Virus record (IMG/VR): IMGVR_UViG_3300035670_000659
Coordinates: 1 to 37,302 of that record
DNA: 37,302 nucleotides
Source of the DNA: a virus
Reading direction: 5' to 3' (one strand)
Part shown: piece by piece, positions 22,845 to 31,464 of the stretch
Numbering within the stretch: the stretch's first letter is position 1
Layout of the letters: each line of letters begins with the position of its first letter
Program-made: the position numbers and the translations under genes
The notes under the pieces: generated by a model
The model's database searches: none
What the model was told of the DNA's origin: nothing
What the model saw: the letters and a program-made list of their open reading frames with translations, nothing else

Positions 22845-23101
22845 TGCTTATCCCGCAATTCTTACGATTCTATAGCGGGTATACAATGGGTACCGCTTTT
22901 GATGAGTATGCGCGGGTCTTTTTCTCACTCGTTAATGAGATGTACCGACTAAAGGCTAAAGAAAGCCTTAACCACATCAGCGAATACGCAGCCGCTAACG
23001 GTGGAGCTGATATAGTCGACCAGTACAAGCGACAAGCTGAGGGCAACACTAAGATTATTGAACAAGCCAAATTGCTGAGAGAGATACGCAATGGCAAATA
23101 G
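22844..23101 (+). CDS. Tail assembly chaperone, frameshift extension (T-like)
   Basis: 85 aa if started at ATG 22844, but probably mainly translated as the C-terminal part of the -1 frameshift product starting at 22497. FLRFYSGYTMGTAFDEYARV and NEMYRLKAKESLNHISEY are helical; the tail is YKRQAEGNTKIIEQAKLLRE. Both the position before the tape measure and the -1 frame relation fit the GT pair. It overlaps the tape measure ATG by 11 bp. Confidence 0.8.
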   Translation: MLIPQFLRFYSGYTMGTAFDEYARVFFSLVNEMYRLKAKESLNHISEYAAANGGADIVDQYKRQAEGNTKIIEQAKLLREIRNGK

Positions 23102-25109
23102 TACGAATGTCGGCTCGATCTACTACGACCTAAAGCTTGACACTGGTGACTTTGACAGAGCTACTTCTAGTGTAGGTAGAAAACTCGGTTGGTTGTCAGG
23201 CACGTTTAAAACAGCGGCTAAAGGTGTAGCCGTTGCTGGCGCTGCGTTTACCGCATTTGCAGCGAAATCAGTAAGCACTGCAGCCGCTTTTGAATCTCAG
23301 ATGTCAGATATAGCTACTCTGATGTCAGGTGATTCGACTGACGCTATCAACAAGATGAAGGATGGCATCCTTGGTTTAACAAGCGTGATACCGAAAAGCG
23401 CTGATGACCTTGGCGCCAGTGCCTACCAGATTGTATCGGCTGGCATCACTGACACAGCTGAGGCCTTGAACGTGCTCGAGCAGTCTGGCCGCCTTGCCGT
23501 CGCTGGTTTATCCACAACCGAAGAGGCCACCGACATTCTTACATCGGCTATAAATGCTTTTGGTTATGAAGCCAGTGAGGCTGACATGGTCGCTGACATA
23601 CTCTTTAAAACGGTTAAGAGTGGTAAAACCACAATCGCCGACATGTCGCAAGCTTTTGGTGCTGCAGCGCCTGTCATGGCTGAGGCTAATGTTGAATTGT
23701 CTGAGTTCAGCGCTGCTACAGCTGCCTTGACTACTTCTGGTCTACCTGCCTCACAAGCGCAGAACAGTCTACGCCAAGCTGTGGTCTCGCTCATAAAGCC
23801 AACTGAGGACATGAAGAAGTTAATGGACGAGTTAGGCTTTGAAAGTGCTAAGACCGCCATAAGCCAGCATGGACTAGTTGAGGTCATGCGTATGGTATCT
23901 AACGCTGCTGACGGCAATGATGAGATGTTAGCAAAGGCTTGGGGGTCAGTTGAGGCGATTGGAGTAGCAGCGTCGCTTACAGGACAACAGTATGAAACAT
24001 TTGTTAAAACACTCGATGACATGGAAGTTGGCGCAGCGTCACTCGATGAAGCCTTTATGAAACAACAGCAGACATTTGAGTCAACCTTCCAGCTGTTAAA
24101 GAATAAGCTCAACACCAAGATGATTGAGCTCGGTAGTATCATTCTGCCGAAGCTCATAACCGTCATGCAGTACCTTTCATCTGAGGTGTTACCAGCAATC
24201 GTGTCGTGGTTCCAGCGAGTGTGGCCGGCAGTACAAGACGTTGCTAGATCAGTGGCTGAGTATCTTGCGCCGAAGCTACAAGGTCTGTTTGAAGCCATCC
24301 AGAATAACCTTATACCAGCACTGAAACAGCTTTGGGGAACTGAGCTTGCGCAGGTCGCTAAAGCGCTTGGGGTGACACTCGTAGTTAGTGTTGGCGCTGC
24401 GACTGATGCTCTAGCGTTCCTCATTAGCAATATTCAGACGATTATTAACCTATCTAACAACCCACTGACTGGCGCACTCATGGGCACCACAAGCACGGTT
24501 ATACGCACGGCACAGGCCATATCTTGGATGGTTAGCGTCGTCTCTAACGCTATTGGCCGTATACAACAGTTCATATCTTGGTTGAGGAATGCACCAAGTG
24601 GCCTCAACATAGTCACAGCTGCGATTGCAGTTACCACTCCAGCATTCAGAGGACTGGCTACGATCATAAACCTTGTAGTGAGTAACCTACAGAAACTGAT
24701 AAACATAGCGGGCAAGGTTAAGAACGCCGCTAAAGAGATAACAGACTCTATGCCGACACAAGTTGGTGGTGGAGGTGGTATCGGTGGGTTCGCTAAAAAC
24801 TTTAGCCCTATAGGTCAGATTGAAAACTTAACAGGTTGGAACGTGTCGCCATTCGCTGAGGGTGTTAGAAACTTTAGGGGTGGTATGGCTTTGGTTGGTG
24901 AAGAGGGGCCAGAACTTGTGAACCTGCCAAAGGGTAGTGACGTTATGACAAACAGTGAGAGCTTTGACTTCCTTAATAATGGTTCACGAAAAGTCAGCCA
25001 GACCAACTTCAACGGGTCAATAACGATCAATGACCGAAGTGACGCGATGAGGATCATGAGTATACTAAGCCAGAATCAAGAACTGGCAGGCAAAGGATTT
25101 AGCGTGTAA
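23091..25109 (+). CDS. Tape measure protein
   Basis: 672 aa. The N terminus has the TP901-type core: SIYYDLKLDTGDFDRATSSV, SQMSDIATLMSGDSTDAINK, then YQIVSAGITDTAEALNVLEQ and GLPASQAQNSLRQAVVSLIK. The middle has hydrophobic helices (VAKALGVTLVVSVGAATDAL) and the C terminus the FAEGVRNFRGGMALVGEEGP segment with NLPKGSDVMTN common to tape measures. Length sets the tail; by the usual 0.15 nm per residue the tail is about 100 nm. Followed by TAATG overlap with the distal tail gene. Confidence 0.93.
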   Translation: MANSTNVGSIYYDLKLDTGDFDRATSSVGRKLGWLSGTFKTAAKGVAVAGAAFTAFAAKSVSTAAAFESQMSDIATLMSGDSTDAINKMKDGILGLTSVIPKSADDLGASAYQIVSAGITDTAEALNVLEQSGRLAVAGLSTTEEATDILTSAINAFGYEASEADMVADILFKTVKSGKTTIADMSQAFGAAAPVMAEANVELSEFSAATAALTTSGLPASQAQNSLRQAVVSLIKPTEDMKKLMDELGFESAKTAISQHGLVEVMRMVSNAADGNDEMLAKAWGSVEAIGVAASLTGQQYETFVKTLDDMEVGAASLDEAFMKQQQTFESTFQLLKNKLNTKMIELGSIILPKLITVMQYLSSEVLPAIVSWFQRVWPAVQDVARSVAEYLAPKLQGLFEAIQNNLIPALKQLWGTELAQVAKALGVTLVVSVGAATDALAFLISNIQTIINLSNNPLTGALMGTTSTVIRTAQAISWMVSVVSNAIGRIQQFISWLRNAPSGLNIVTAAIAVTTPAFRGLATIINLVVSNLQKLINIAGKVKNAAKEITDSMPTQVGGGGGIGGFAKNFSPIGQIENLTGWNVSPFAEGVRNFRGGMALVGEEGPELVNLPKGSDVMTNSESFDFLNNGSRKVSQTNFNGSITINDRSDAMRIMSILSQNQELAGKGFSV

Positions 25110-25867
25110 TGGAACGTGAGTTTTGGATAGACAACTTCAACATGGACACGATAGATTACTTCTTTGTTCGTGGCATTGACGTCACCCCAATACCACGAGA
25201 GACGCTACAGTCAGATAGAGGTGGTGATGATGGTGCTGTTGTTTCATCTCAGTATATGCGTACTCGAAAGATCATTGCACGGTGTGAGATTGTCGCGCCA
25301 GGCTACGTGCCAGGACAAATAGCTCATGACAACGTCATAGAGCGCCTGTACGGCACCAATAAGCTATTGAGCTTCATATATGCAGGTGACGACAGACACT
25401 TCACAGGCACGCCCTCAGAGCCTGTAGAGAGCGAATGGATTGGTGGGTTTAAACGTATGAGCCTCATCTTTGACTGCCATGACCCATTCGGCTATAGCCC
25501 GAACTACACGACATCATCAGTATCGGCTCAAACAGCGTCGTCTATATCGACCTCGCCAAGTTGGAACGGCACGTACTCAGCACTTCCAATCATTACGATA
25601 GATATTAACTCGCTAACAGTGTCTAATCCTGGAACTATAACGGTTCAATCTGGTAGTGGTACGGTTGCTATTACGCGCACATGGACCGCAGGTGAATTGC
25701 TTATTGTTAACTCGGAGACTGGAAAGATAACTGTTGATGGTGTAGAGGTGCCGTACTCTGGCATCCTGCCACGCTTTACTGAAACGCAAAAGTCTACGAC
25801 ATACACAGATAACTTTACCGCACGCAATATTGATCTGGAGGTCAAGTATAAGGCGAGGTACGTCTAA
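25109..25867 (+). CDS. Distal tail protein (Dit-like)
   Basis: 252 aa. The N-terminal part (FFVRGIDVTPIPRETLQSDR, RTRKIIARCEIV, NKLLSFIYAGDDRHFTGTPS, GGFKRMSLIFDCHDPFGYSP) is the ring-forming domain of Dit/siphovirus tail proteins, and the C-terminal part (YSALPIITIDINSLTVSNPG) a galectin-like beta domain. It makes the hub ring between tube and tail tip. TAATG overlaps link it to both neighbours. Confidence 0.85.
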   Translation: MEREFWIDNFNMDTIDYFFVRGIDVTPIPRETLQSDRGGDDGAVVSSQYMRTRKIIARCEIVAPGYVPGQIAHDNVIERLYGTNKLLSFIYAGDDRHFTGTPSEPVESEWIGGFKRMSLIFDCHDPFGYSPNYTTSSVSAQTASSISTSPSWNGTYSALPIITIDINSLTVSNPGTITVQSGSGTVAITRTWTAGELLIVNSETGKITVDGVEVPYSGILPRFTETQKSTTYTDNFTARNIDLEVKYKARYV

Positions 25868-28761
25868 TGGCACAGCGCTTTTGGGTTCCTGGTGGTGGTA
25901 GCGGGAGTGGCACGTGGGATCACACTACAACGACAAACTGGTCTGCCACAAGTGGCGGTGCTGGTGGTGCATCAGTACCAACCTCTGACGATGATGTATT
26001 CTTTGATGCTAACTCGATAACTGCAGGAAGCCAGACTGTAGACATAGGTGGCTCTGGTGTAGACCTCGCATGTCGAAACATAGATTTTACTGGCGTGTTG
26101 AATACACCAACCCTTGATTGGGTTGGTACTGACGACACACTGGCGGTATACGGTGACTTTACACTTGGTACGAATGATGTAGTTTTCGCACAAACAGGAT
26201 CTGGCGGTGGCATTGCAATGACCGGTGGCGCGACACACGAGTTAGATACTGGTGGAACAACCTTTGGATTGATAGACCTCTATTTAGATGGTGGAACAGT
26301 AAACTTGCGCAACTCTTTCAACGGATCAGTTATAACCGATATAGCTGCTACCACGTTCAATACTAATGGGTATGATATAGATGTTGTTGACCTATTTGAC
26401 TTCGATAACTCTGGCAGTATATTAAACGGATCATCGAGTACTATATATGCCCAAGATGCTGATCTTGATGGGGCTCTGGCTACATTCAATATTACAAATA
26501 CGACATTCTTTATTTACACAGAGTTTTCAGGACTATTCGCGGATAACATCGTAATGGGCACTGTTCACATATATACCGGCCTGGCTGGAAATGCCGTACT
26601 TGATGGAAACAACGTTAGCATTAAAGAGCTGAACGTTATTCTAACTACTGCAACGACTAAGGATAAACTAGAAATAACAGCTTCTAATATCTACATTGGC
26701 CAGCTCAACCAAGCGGACGACACCGAGGTATACATCATAGGTAGTGATGTTGGTGTTGAAAACTATTACATGAACGGTGGTAATGCGGAGTTACTCATAC
26801 AGGACAATATGGCAATTGGTAACTTGTATGTGCTGGAAGGGCCAACTATAACATTTTCAGCTAATAAATCTCTGACTGTCGATAACATACAGCGCAACGA
26901 TCAAAACAGCAACGTCATCACATTCACCTGCGCATCATCTGACGGTGCGTATATACAGCTGCTGCGGAAATCAATAGAGCTAGTCAATGCTGACTTCACA
27001 AATATCACAGCAAGCGGTGAGGGATTCATATACACAGACGGTGGTAGCATATCTGGAACAAAGAGTATAATTGCATCAGCGCAACAGGCTCACTACGGTG
27101 CGAAGCGTGTTGAGGTAGTCATATACACCGCTGATGGCACAAGTTTCATAATTGATGATGGGTTTATAAAAGACTACTTAATCACAAACTCAACTGACTC
27201 ACCACCTGGACCGATGGACTTTACCATTAAAAGGAACATTAACGACTTCGATCAGTCTACATATTTAGTATTTGACAATCGTGTTAACTTCTACGTGATC
27301 GACCGACAATCACCAACGAAAGAACTTGTCTATACAGGCAAGATAAAAGAAGTAGTGACTGACTACGATAACGACGAGTTTAGGGTACTGCTTTACAACG
27401 ACGGCGCTGATCTGAGTGAACACATATACAGAAAGAATGACACGTTAGATGTGGATAACTCCGCTGGTGGCGTAAATGGTTTGTACGAAGCAGCAGCAGG
27501 TGAGACCTTTAGAGTCATAGATAGTTTTACTACAGGCGGCTCTGTAACTGACGTATCGAGTATCTCGGCTAAGCTTGACCCGTATATCGAGTATGCGACT
27601 GGAAACCTAGTTGCAACGATGAAGCTGTTCTCTACTCTAGTTGATGCGCAAGACGTCAACGCCGATGCCTCACTTGCATCTGTTAGCAAAACTATACCGA
27701 GGGTTAATCCAGGCTTCACAAAGTTCAAGTTCGTTGAACCTGCTGCTGTAGCTTCGTCGACTGTTTACTATGTACGAATCGATATATACACGCCAGCAGC
27801 TGCTGACATAGTCATACAGTATGAATCAAGCGGTAGCAGTTTTTACTACTCTAGTTCTACATGGGCGTCATTCGCTCATGATATAAGCCTAAAGACATTC
27901 ACTAATACTGAGGACACCAGTATCACGCAGACTAATGCCGATGTAGCGGACGTCATAAAAGACATTATCAATAGCTCATCAGCGCAAGGTGGTTTCGTAT
28001 CGTATAACACGCTGTCAGTTAAGCCTACAGGCATACTGATGACATATGACTTCAATGCTCAGCTATGTGATAAAGCGATACAAAAAGCCATGGGGTTCCT
28101 TGATTCCTCATACTACTCATACGTTGACCATGCTACTAACTTGTTCTACCTTGGCCAGTACAATGACGATCAGGACTTTGCTGTCACTAAGGGTCACGAG
28201 ATAGTATCTTTGTCGAGTGAGAGATCTGCTGAGGACGTCAAAACAGTCGTCTATTTTAAAGGTGGTGATACCGGTTCAGGCTTCCTCTACAAGAAGTACA
28301 TCGATACCAACGCGATTGATGCGTATGGCGTTCGAGTACTACAACTTAGTGACGGCCGTGTAACTCTCGAGGCAAGCGCTGACGACTACGTAGAGAAACG
28401 TTTTGACGGTCAGACTGTACCAACCAATAGAACTATGCTGACGATTGTTGACGATAACGGCTTATTCGACGGTTACGACATAGAAAAAGTACGGCTTGGA
28501 CAGACTGTGCGAGTTAATGGCTACGACGATGGTAAGATTCCACGCTTTGACCAAGCGCTGTTCGACGATGCGGTGTTTGACTACGACCTATATAAGATCG
28601 GCTCTTTTCTGCACAAGATAGTCAGGCTATCACTGAAAAGAGACACCATATCACTGGTACTCAATGCCCAACCAGCGCTCATCAACAAAGCCATTGCTAA
28701 CACTTATAATGCCCTAATAGATTCTGAGCTCGATGATACGCCAGACACACCATTAACGTGA
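25867..28761 (+). CDS. Tail-tip protein: beta-helix fused to tail hub domain
   Basis: 964 aa. Residues 1 to about 440 begin FWVPGGGSGSGTWDHTTTTN and continue as a pectate-lyase-like beta-helix with many GTVNL/NLYVLEG turns. Residues about 450-560 (FTIKRNINDFDQSTYLVFDN, ELVYTGKIKEVVTDYDNDEF) and 690-964 (VTKGHEIVSLSSERSAEDVK, TMLTIVDDNGLFDGYDIEKV) look like the phage hub/Tal domains. A jelly-roll-like insert lies between (PRVNPGFTKFKF ... YYVRIDIYTP). No lytic motif is seen. It is a candidate for receptor binding or glycan cleavage at the tail tip. Confidence 0.75.
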   Translation: MAQRFWVPGGGSGSGTWDHTTTTNWSATSGGAGGASVPTSDDDVFFDANSITAGSQTVDIGGSGVDLACRNIDFTGVLNTPTLDWVGTDDTLAVYGDFTLGTNDVVFAQTGSGGGIAMTGGATHELDTGGTTFGLIDLYLDGGTVNLRNSFNGSVITDIAATTFNTNGYDIDVVDLFDFDNSGSILNGSSSTIYAQDADLDGALATFNITNTTFFIYTEFSGLFADNIVMGTVHIYTGLAGNAVLDGNNVSIKELNVILTTATTKDKLEITASNIYIGQLNQADDTEVYIIGSDVGVENYYMNGGNAELLIQDNMAIGNLYVLEGPTITFSANKSLTVDNIQRNDQNSNVITFTCASSDGAYIQLLRKSIELVNADFTNITASGEGFIYTDGGSISGTKSIIASAQQAHYGAKRVEVVIYTADGTSFIIDDGFIKDYLITNSTDSPPGPMDFTIKRNINDFDQSTYLVFDNRVNFYVIDRQSPTKELVYTGKIKEVVTDYDNDEFRVLLYNDGADLSEHIYRKNDTLDVDNSAGGVNGLYEAAAGETFRVIDSFTTGGSVTDVSSISAKLDPYIEYATGNLVATMKLFSTLVDAQDVNADASLASVSKTIPRVNPGFTKFKFVEPAAVASSTVYYVRIDIYTPAAADIVIQYESSGSSFYYSSSTWASFAHDISLKTFTNTEDTSITQTNADVADVIKDIINSSSAQGGFVSYNTLSVKPTGILMTYDFNAQLCDKAIQKAMGFLDSSYYSYVDHATNLFYLGQYNDDQDFAVTKGHEIVSLSSERSAEDVKTVVYFKGGDTGSGFLYKKYIDTNAIDAYGVRVLQLSDGRVTLEASADDYVEKRFDGQTVPTNRTMLTIVDDNGLFDGYDIEKVRLGQTVRVNGYDDGKIPRFDQALFDDAVFDYDLYKIGSFLHKIVRLSLKRDTISLVLNAQPALINKAIANTYNALIDSELDDTPDTPLT

Positions 28762-28790
28762 TATAGTAAGAAAGGAGTGTAATTTTAACA

Positions 28791-29297
28791 ATGCCACTAA
28801 ACTCATTCGCACCAGGTGAAATAATCCAATCAGCCCTAATAAACGAAAACTTTGAGGGCTTAGCTGACGGTACACTGATACAAAACGGATCACTAACGCC
28901 AGACAAACTTATATCGGGCGCAGGCTCTACATGGGTATCACAGACGTGGGTGCCGACCATCACTGGTTTCTCATCAGCACCAACTGGTGGGCTATACTAT
29001 TATCAACAGTTTGGTAAGTGGGTCACACTCATAATTAGACAACCAAATAACGGTACGTCAAACGCAACGAGCTTTACTATTTCTCTACCATTGAATGCGC
29101 GTACCGTGACTAACATGGTATGGCCAGGATTAGGTCGTGCTGTAGATGGTGGTAGTTCTCAGACTACACCAGCAGGCCTTAGCGTTGACAGTGGTGCTTC
29201 TGTGTTAAATATATATCCTACCTACTCATTCGGTAACTGGACAGCATCGAGCGGTAAACGCCTGATCTTCGGGACAATAACATATGAGGTTGCTTAA
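28791..29297 (+). CDS. Tail fibre or receptor-binding tip protein
   Basis: 168 aa. The N-terminal FAPGEIIQSALINENFEGLA and NGSLTPDKL are typical adaptor segments of tail fibres and upper baseplate proteins. The rest is a beta-sandwich tip (TWVPTITGFSSAPTGGLYYY, QQFGKWVTLIIRQ, SSGKRLIFGTITYEV). SD AAAGGAG lies 13 bases before ATG. The order after the hub supports a receptor-binding role; host receptor unknown. Confidence 0.7.
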   Translation: MPLNSFAPGEIIQSALINENFEGLADGTLIQNGSLTPDKLISGAGSTWVSQTWVPTITGFSSAPTGGLYYYQQFGKWVTLIIRQPNNGTSNATSFTISLPLNARTVTNMVWPGLGRAVDGGSSQTTPAGLSVDSGASVLNIYPTYSFGNWTASSGKRLIFGTITYEVA

Positions 29298-29298
29298 G

Positions 29299-29610
29299 AT
29301 GCATTGGTTTGAGAATAACCTTTCATCTCTCATACCATCATTCTTCGGCTCAGTCGTTGCGCTCACAAGATCGCAAGACAGTCTTACCCCAACTCAAGCA
29401 GCAATCCGTATCATCGTCGGCACTGTCACATCGTTCTACATCACGCCGGTCATAGCCGATGTATTCGAAGTTAGCTCGAGACCACAACACTGGCTATCCG
29501 CGCTCGCGTTCCTCATAGGTATGACGGGCTATGCACTCGTACCGACGCTCACAAAGCTTGTCATGATAGTTGCTAACAACTACTTGCGAGACAACGATGA
29601 AAAACGTTAG
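29299..29610 (+). CDS. Putative holin or membrane protein, about 103 aa
   Basis: ATG 29299 is chosen with GAGG eight bases upstream; ATG 29284 would overlap the fibre gene by 14 bp. At least two hydrophobic segments are seen (AAIRIIVGTVTSFYITPVIA, WLSALAFLIGMTGYALV), then a charged end DNDEKR. Position before an endopeptidase and the hydrophobic profile suggest a holin-type protein. The actual holin cannot be chosen among four such proteins in this region. Confidence 0.6.
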   Translation: MHWFENNLSSLIPSFFGSVVALTRSQDSLTPTQAAIRIIVGTVTSFYITPVIADVFEVSSRPQHWLSALAFLIGMTGYALVPTLTKLVMIVANNYLRDNDEKR

Positions 29611-29863
29611 AGAAGCTATAGTGTGGATCGTGCTTGCGTTCTTAATATTCTTCATTCCCGTGTACACATCAATGTTCATAATGACAGCAGTGATGCTCTA
29701 TGTCCGATGGCGCTTTGACTCGCTCAAGGCGTTTGTCATAGTCGGCATACCGCTTACCGTTGTACTACTGGACAACTTTGTATCTGGTAGGCAGGACCTT
29801 ATACGATCAAACCTATTTGCGTTTCAGAGTGTACTGATGTTCTATATCTATAGGGATAAGTGA
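29597..29863 (+). CDS. Membrane protein, about 88 aa
   Basis: ATG 29597 overlaps the upstream gene by 14 bp. Segments AIVWIVLAFLIFFIPVYTSM, FIMTAVMLYV and FVIVGIPLTVVLL are transmembrane. The end YIYRDK is cytoplasmic-like. It is a second lysis-cluster membrane protein; with its neighbour it could form a holin/antiholin pair, but that is inference. Confidence 0.6.
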   Translation: MKNVREAIVWIVLAFLIFFIPVYTSMFIMTAVMLYVRWRFDSLKAFVIVGIPLTVVLLDNFVSGRQDLIRSNLFAFQSVLMFYIYRDK

Positions 29864-30654
29864 TGGATGCGCTACGTTTTGACTTCCCAATGGACTTTAC
29901 TGGTGATTATTACGGTAATACATGGGCAGGCTATAAGTTTCGTGATGAGCTCGGCTACACCACTGGCAAGCATCCAGGTGTTGACTTCAACTATGGTGCA
30001 GGCAACGAAGACCTAGGCTTACCAGCTCGTTCAATAGCTAACGGTAAGGTAGTGAAAGTTGGGCGTTATCTAGATAAAGGGTTTGGGCGAACTGTAATAA
30101 TCGAACACACCCTACATCCTCGCCTTGTAAAAATATACGGCGTAAAAGTTATGTGGTCACGCCAGATGCACCTTGAGTCTGTTGGTGTAGTTGAAGGCCA
30201 ATATGTAAAAGTCGCACAGAGGATTGGCGCTGTCGGAAACGATGGCACCACGTGGGCACACGACCATATAGAACTGTGGAAAAACCTCGGCTCACATTTG
30301 AATTATGACAAAGACGATACATCGAATTACTACGATGTATATAAGTTTATTGAAAGACATAAGAACGAAACGGAGGAAGATATGGTTACTAAGTATATGG
30401 TTAATGTTCTGTTCAAGTTTTATTATGGAGCCTCTAAGAAGCCAACACAGGCTGACTACGATCGATACGTCGGCAAGATAACTGCTGATGACCTTGGGGC
30501 CCGCATACGTGCAGGTAAGCCATATAAGATCCTGGTACAGCGTGCTAAGACTGGTGGCATAGATCCAGTAACACATATGCCATCTGAGCTTTCTACGGCT
30601 TACAAGCCAGCGAATAGTACCGTGTTAGATACTGGCAACTACAAAGTGCTATAA
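29863..30654 (+). CDS. M23-family (LytM) endopeptidase, endolysin
   Basis: 263 aa, ATG 29863 overlapping the upstream TGA. The zinc-binding motif is seen as KHPGVDFNYG and THWAHDHIELW-like (WAHDHIELW), the HxxxD and HxH of M23 enzymes, which cut peptide cross-links in cell walls. A C-terminal about 90-residue part (KFYYGASKKPTQADYDRYVG) may bind the wall. There is no signal peptide, so a holin would be needed for release. Confidence 0.88.
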   Translation: MDALRFDFPMDFTGDYYGNTWAGYKFRDELGYTTGKHPGVDFNYGAGNEDLGLPARSIANGKVVKVGRYLDKGFGRTVIIEHTLHPRLVKIYGVKVMWSRQMHLESVGVVEGQYVKVAQRIGAVGNDGTTWAHDHIELWKNLGSHLNYDKDDTSNYYDVYKFIERHKNETEEDMVTKYMVNVLFKFYYGASKKPTQADYDRYVGKITADDLGARIRAGKPYKILVQRAKTGGIDPVTHMPSELSTAYKPANSTVLDTGNYKVL

Positions 30655-30676
30655 TAGCATTACAAAAGGAGTCATC

Positions 30677-30862
30677 ATGGAAAGACTTATTAGGTTCTAT
30701 AACTACGCGAAGAAAGCTATCATTGCAGCCGCTAACGCGGTTCTATTAACTGCTGCGGTATTCGAGGACGGTACACTTACACCAGAGGAACGAGTAGCCA
30801 TTGTTGCTGCTTGGTTAGCTGTATTCGGTGTATACCAAGTCACTAATAGTAAGAAGTTGTGA
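30677..30862 (+). CDS. Small membrane protein (holin-like), 61 aa
   Basis: SD AAAAGGAG, ATG 30677. It has two hydrophobic helices, AIIAAANAVLLTAAVF and VAIVAAWLAVFGVYQV, with a short polar link containing TLTPEERV, resembling the small holin-like proteins of phages of Actinobacteria. It directly follows the endopeptidase gene and ends before a perfect palindrome and the noncoding region. Confidence 0.65.
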   Translation: MERLIRFYNYAKKAIIAAANAVLLTAAVFEDGTLTPEERVAIVAAWLAVFGVYQVTNSKKL

Positions 30863-30872
30863 TCTAGATCAC
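30859..30872 (+). promoter_or_regulatory. Perfect palindrome GTGATCTAGATCAC, candidate operator
   Basis: A 14-bp uninterrupted palindrome overlaps the end of the 61-aa gene. TCACTAATA occurs in direct orientation on both sides (30840 and 30869). The symmetric site is typical of dimeric repressor operators; no T-run follows it, so a terminator is unlikely. It lies about 50 bp upstream of the -35 of the strong promoter at 30920. Confidence 0.5.
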
Positions 30873-30919
30873 TAATACCCCCCTTACAACTTAGTATATA
30901 AGATAATATAAAAAAACTA

Positions 30920-30948
30920 TTGACAACCATGAACGCTTGGTGTATAAT
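30920..30948 (+). promoter_or_regulatory. Consensus sigma-70 promoter of RNA-1
   Basis: TTGACA (30920-30925), 17-bp spacer, TATAAT (30943-30948) in the context GGTGTATAATG. Both boxes are perfect. The start site is expected at about 30955, at the base of the GAAA-capped hairpin. Confidence 0.93.
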
Positions 30949-30954
30949 GAGTGC

Positions 30955-31150
30955 ATACTAGAAATAGTATAAAACACACATTAACAACTTAACTCTATAC
31001 ACCCGCACCATAGGCAACTTGGTTTACTCCAAGTAGATGGGCGACTAGGACGGTTAGCCGTAGTAAGCTATCCCATCCTAGAACCGACCTGCATCTTTCA
31101 ACGGCAATCGGTGTGGATGCATAGAGTTAAGGATAGCTACCACAACGGTG
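30955..31150 (+). ncRNA. Structured RNA-1, leader or free RNA of an unrecognised family
   Basis: A 5' hairpin ATACTA-GAAA-TAGTAT (30955-30970) is followed by TTAACAA. An 11-bp closing helix pairs 30988-30998 (CTTAACTCTAT) with 31121-31131. Inside are CATAGGCAA (31009), a hairpin ACTTGG/CCAAGT (31017-31034), a stem CTAGGA/TCCTAG (31045-31081), TAGAACCGA (31079) and a possible pseudoknot: ACCGA 31083-31087 with TCGGT 31108-31112, crossing GCATC 31091-31095 with GATGC 31116-31120. The blocks recur in RNA-2. No terminator follows, so the transcript reads into the membrane gene at 31169. The region holds no plausible protein. Confidence 0.8.
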
Positions 31151-31168
31151 GCAAAGAAAGGAACAACT

Positions 31169-31399
31169 ATGAGCAAGAAACAAGCTCGCAACACAATTAA
31201 ATCACTAAATATGGCGATAACACGTATCGGCGAAACTATCCTAGTATATGCCGCTGTAGATTACCTACTACGTGTCAGTAACGAAGTAGAAATGTATATC
31301 ATAGCCTTTGGCCTATTTTGGGTCATGACTGACCTTGCATTGTTCTACTACCACTACTTCATCGTACCAGCAGCTAAGACTATCAGCGACGATAAATAG
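31169..31399 (+). CDS. Small membrane protein, 76 aa
   Basis: ATG 31169 with AAAGGAAC upstream; the longer frame from 31148 extends into the leader and is rejected. A basic N terminus (MSKKQARNTIKSL) precedes two transmembrane helices (ETILVYAAVDYLL and YIIAFGLFWVMTDLALFYYH). It is transcribed from the strong promoter through RNA-1. It may affect host membrane or superinfection exclusion; unknown. Confidence 0.65.
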   Translation: MSKKQARNTIKSLNMAITRIGETILVYAAVDYLLRVSNEVEMYIIAFGLFWVMTDLALFYYHYFIVPAAKTISDDK

Positions 31400-31433
31400 T
31401 ATGTTACTATGTCATGGCCGTTAAGGAGCACTA

Positions 31434-31460
31434 GCACCTTTCTGCCACTGACTGAGGTGC
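31434..31460 (+). promoter_or_regulatory. Hairpin covering the ribosome binding site of the transglycosylase
   Basis: GCACCT (31434-31439) pairs with AGGTGC (31455-31460), which contains the GAGGTG Shine-Dalgarno of the gene starting at 31465. A 19-codon frame from ATG 31409 runs through the hairpin and ends with TGA overlapping that start, so its translation could open the site. It is a reasonable case for delayed lysis-enzyme synthesis, inferred only. Confidence 0.45.
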
Positions 31461-31464
31461 GATC

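Noticed and set aside
23564-24430. 288-aa minus-strand ORF
   Set aside because: It is antisense to the tape measure gene, Ser/Cys-rich and without an SD or any family features.
30955-31131. tRNA, tmRNA, 6S RNA or group I intron as identity of RNA-1
   Set aside because: No cloverleaf, T-loop or CCA, no tmRNA tag frame, no single long bulged rod and no intron core or split gene.
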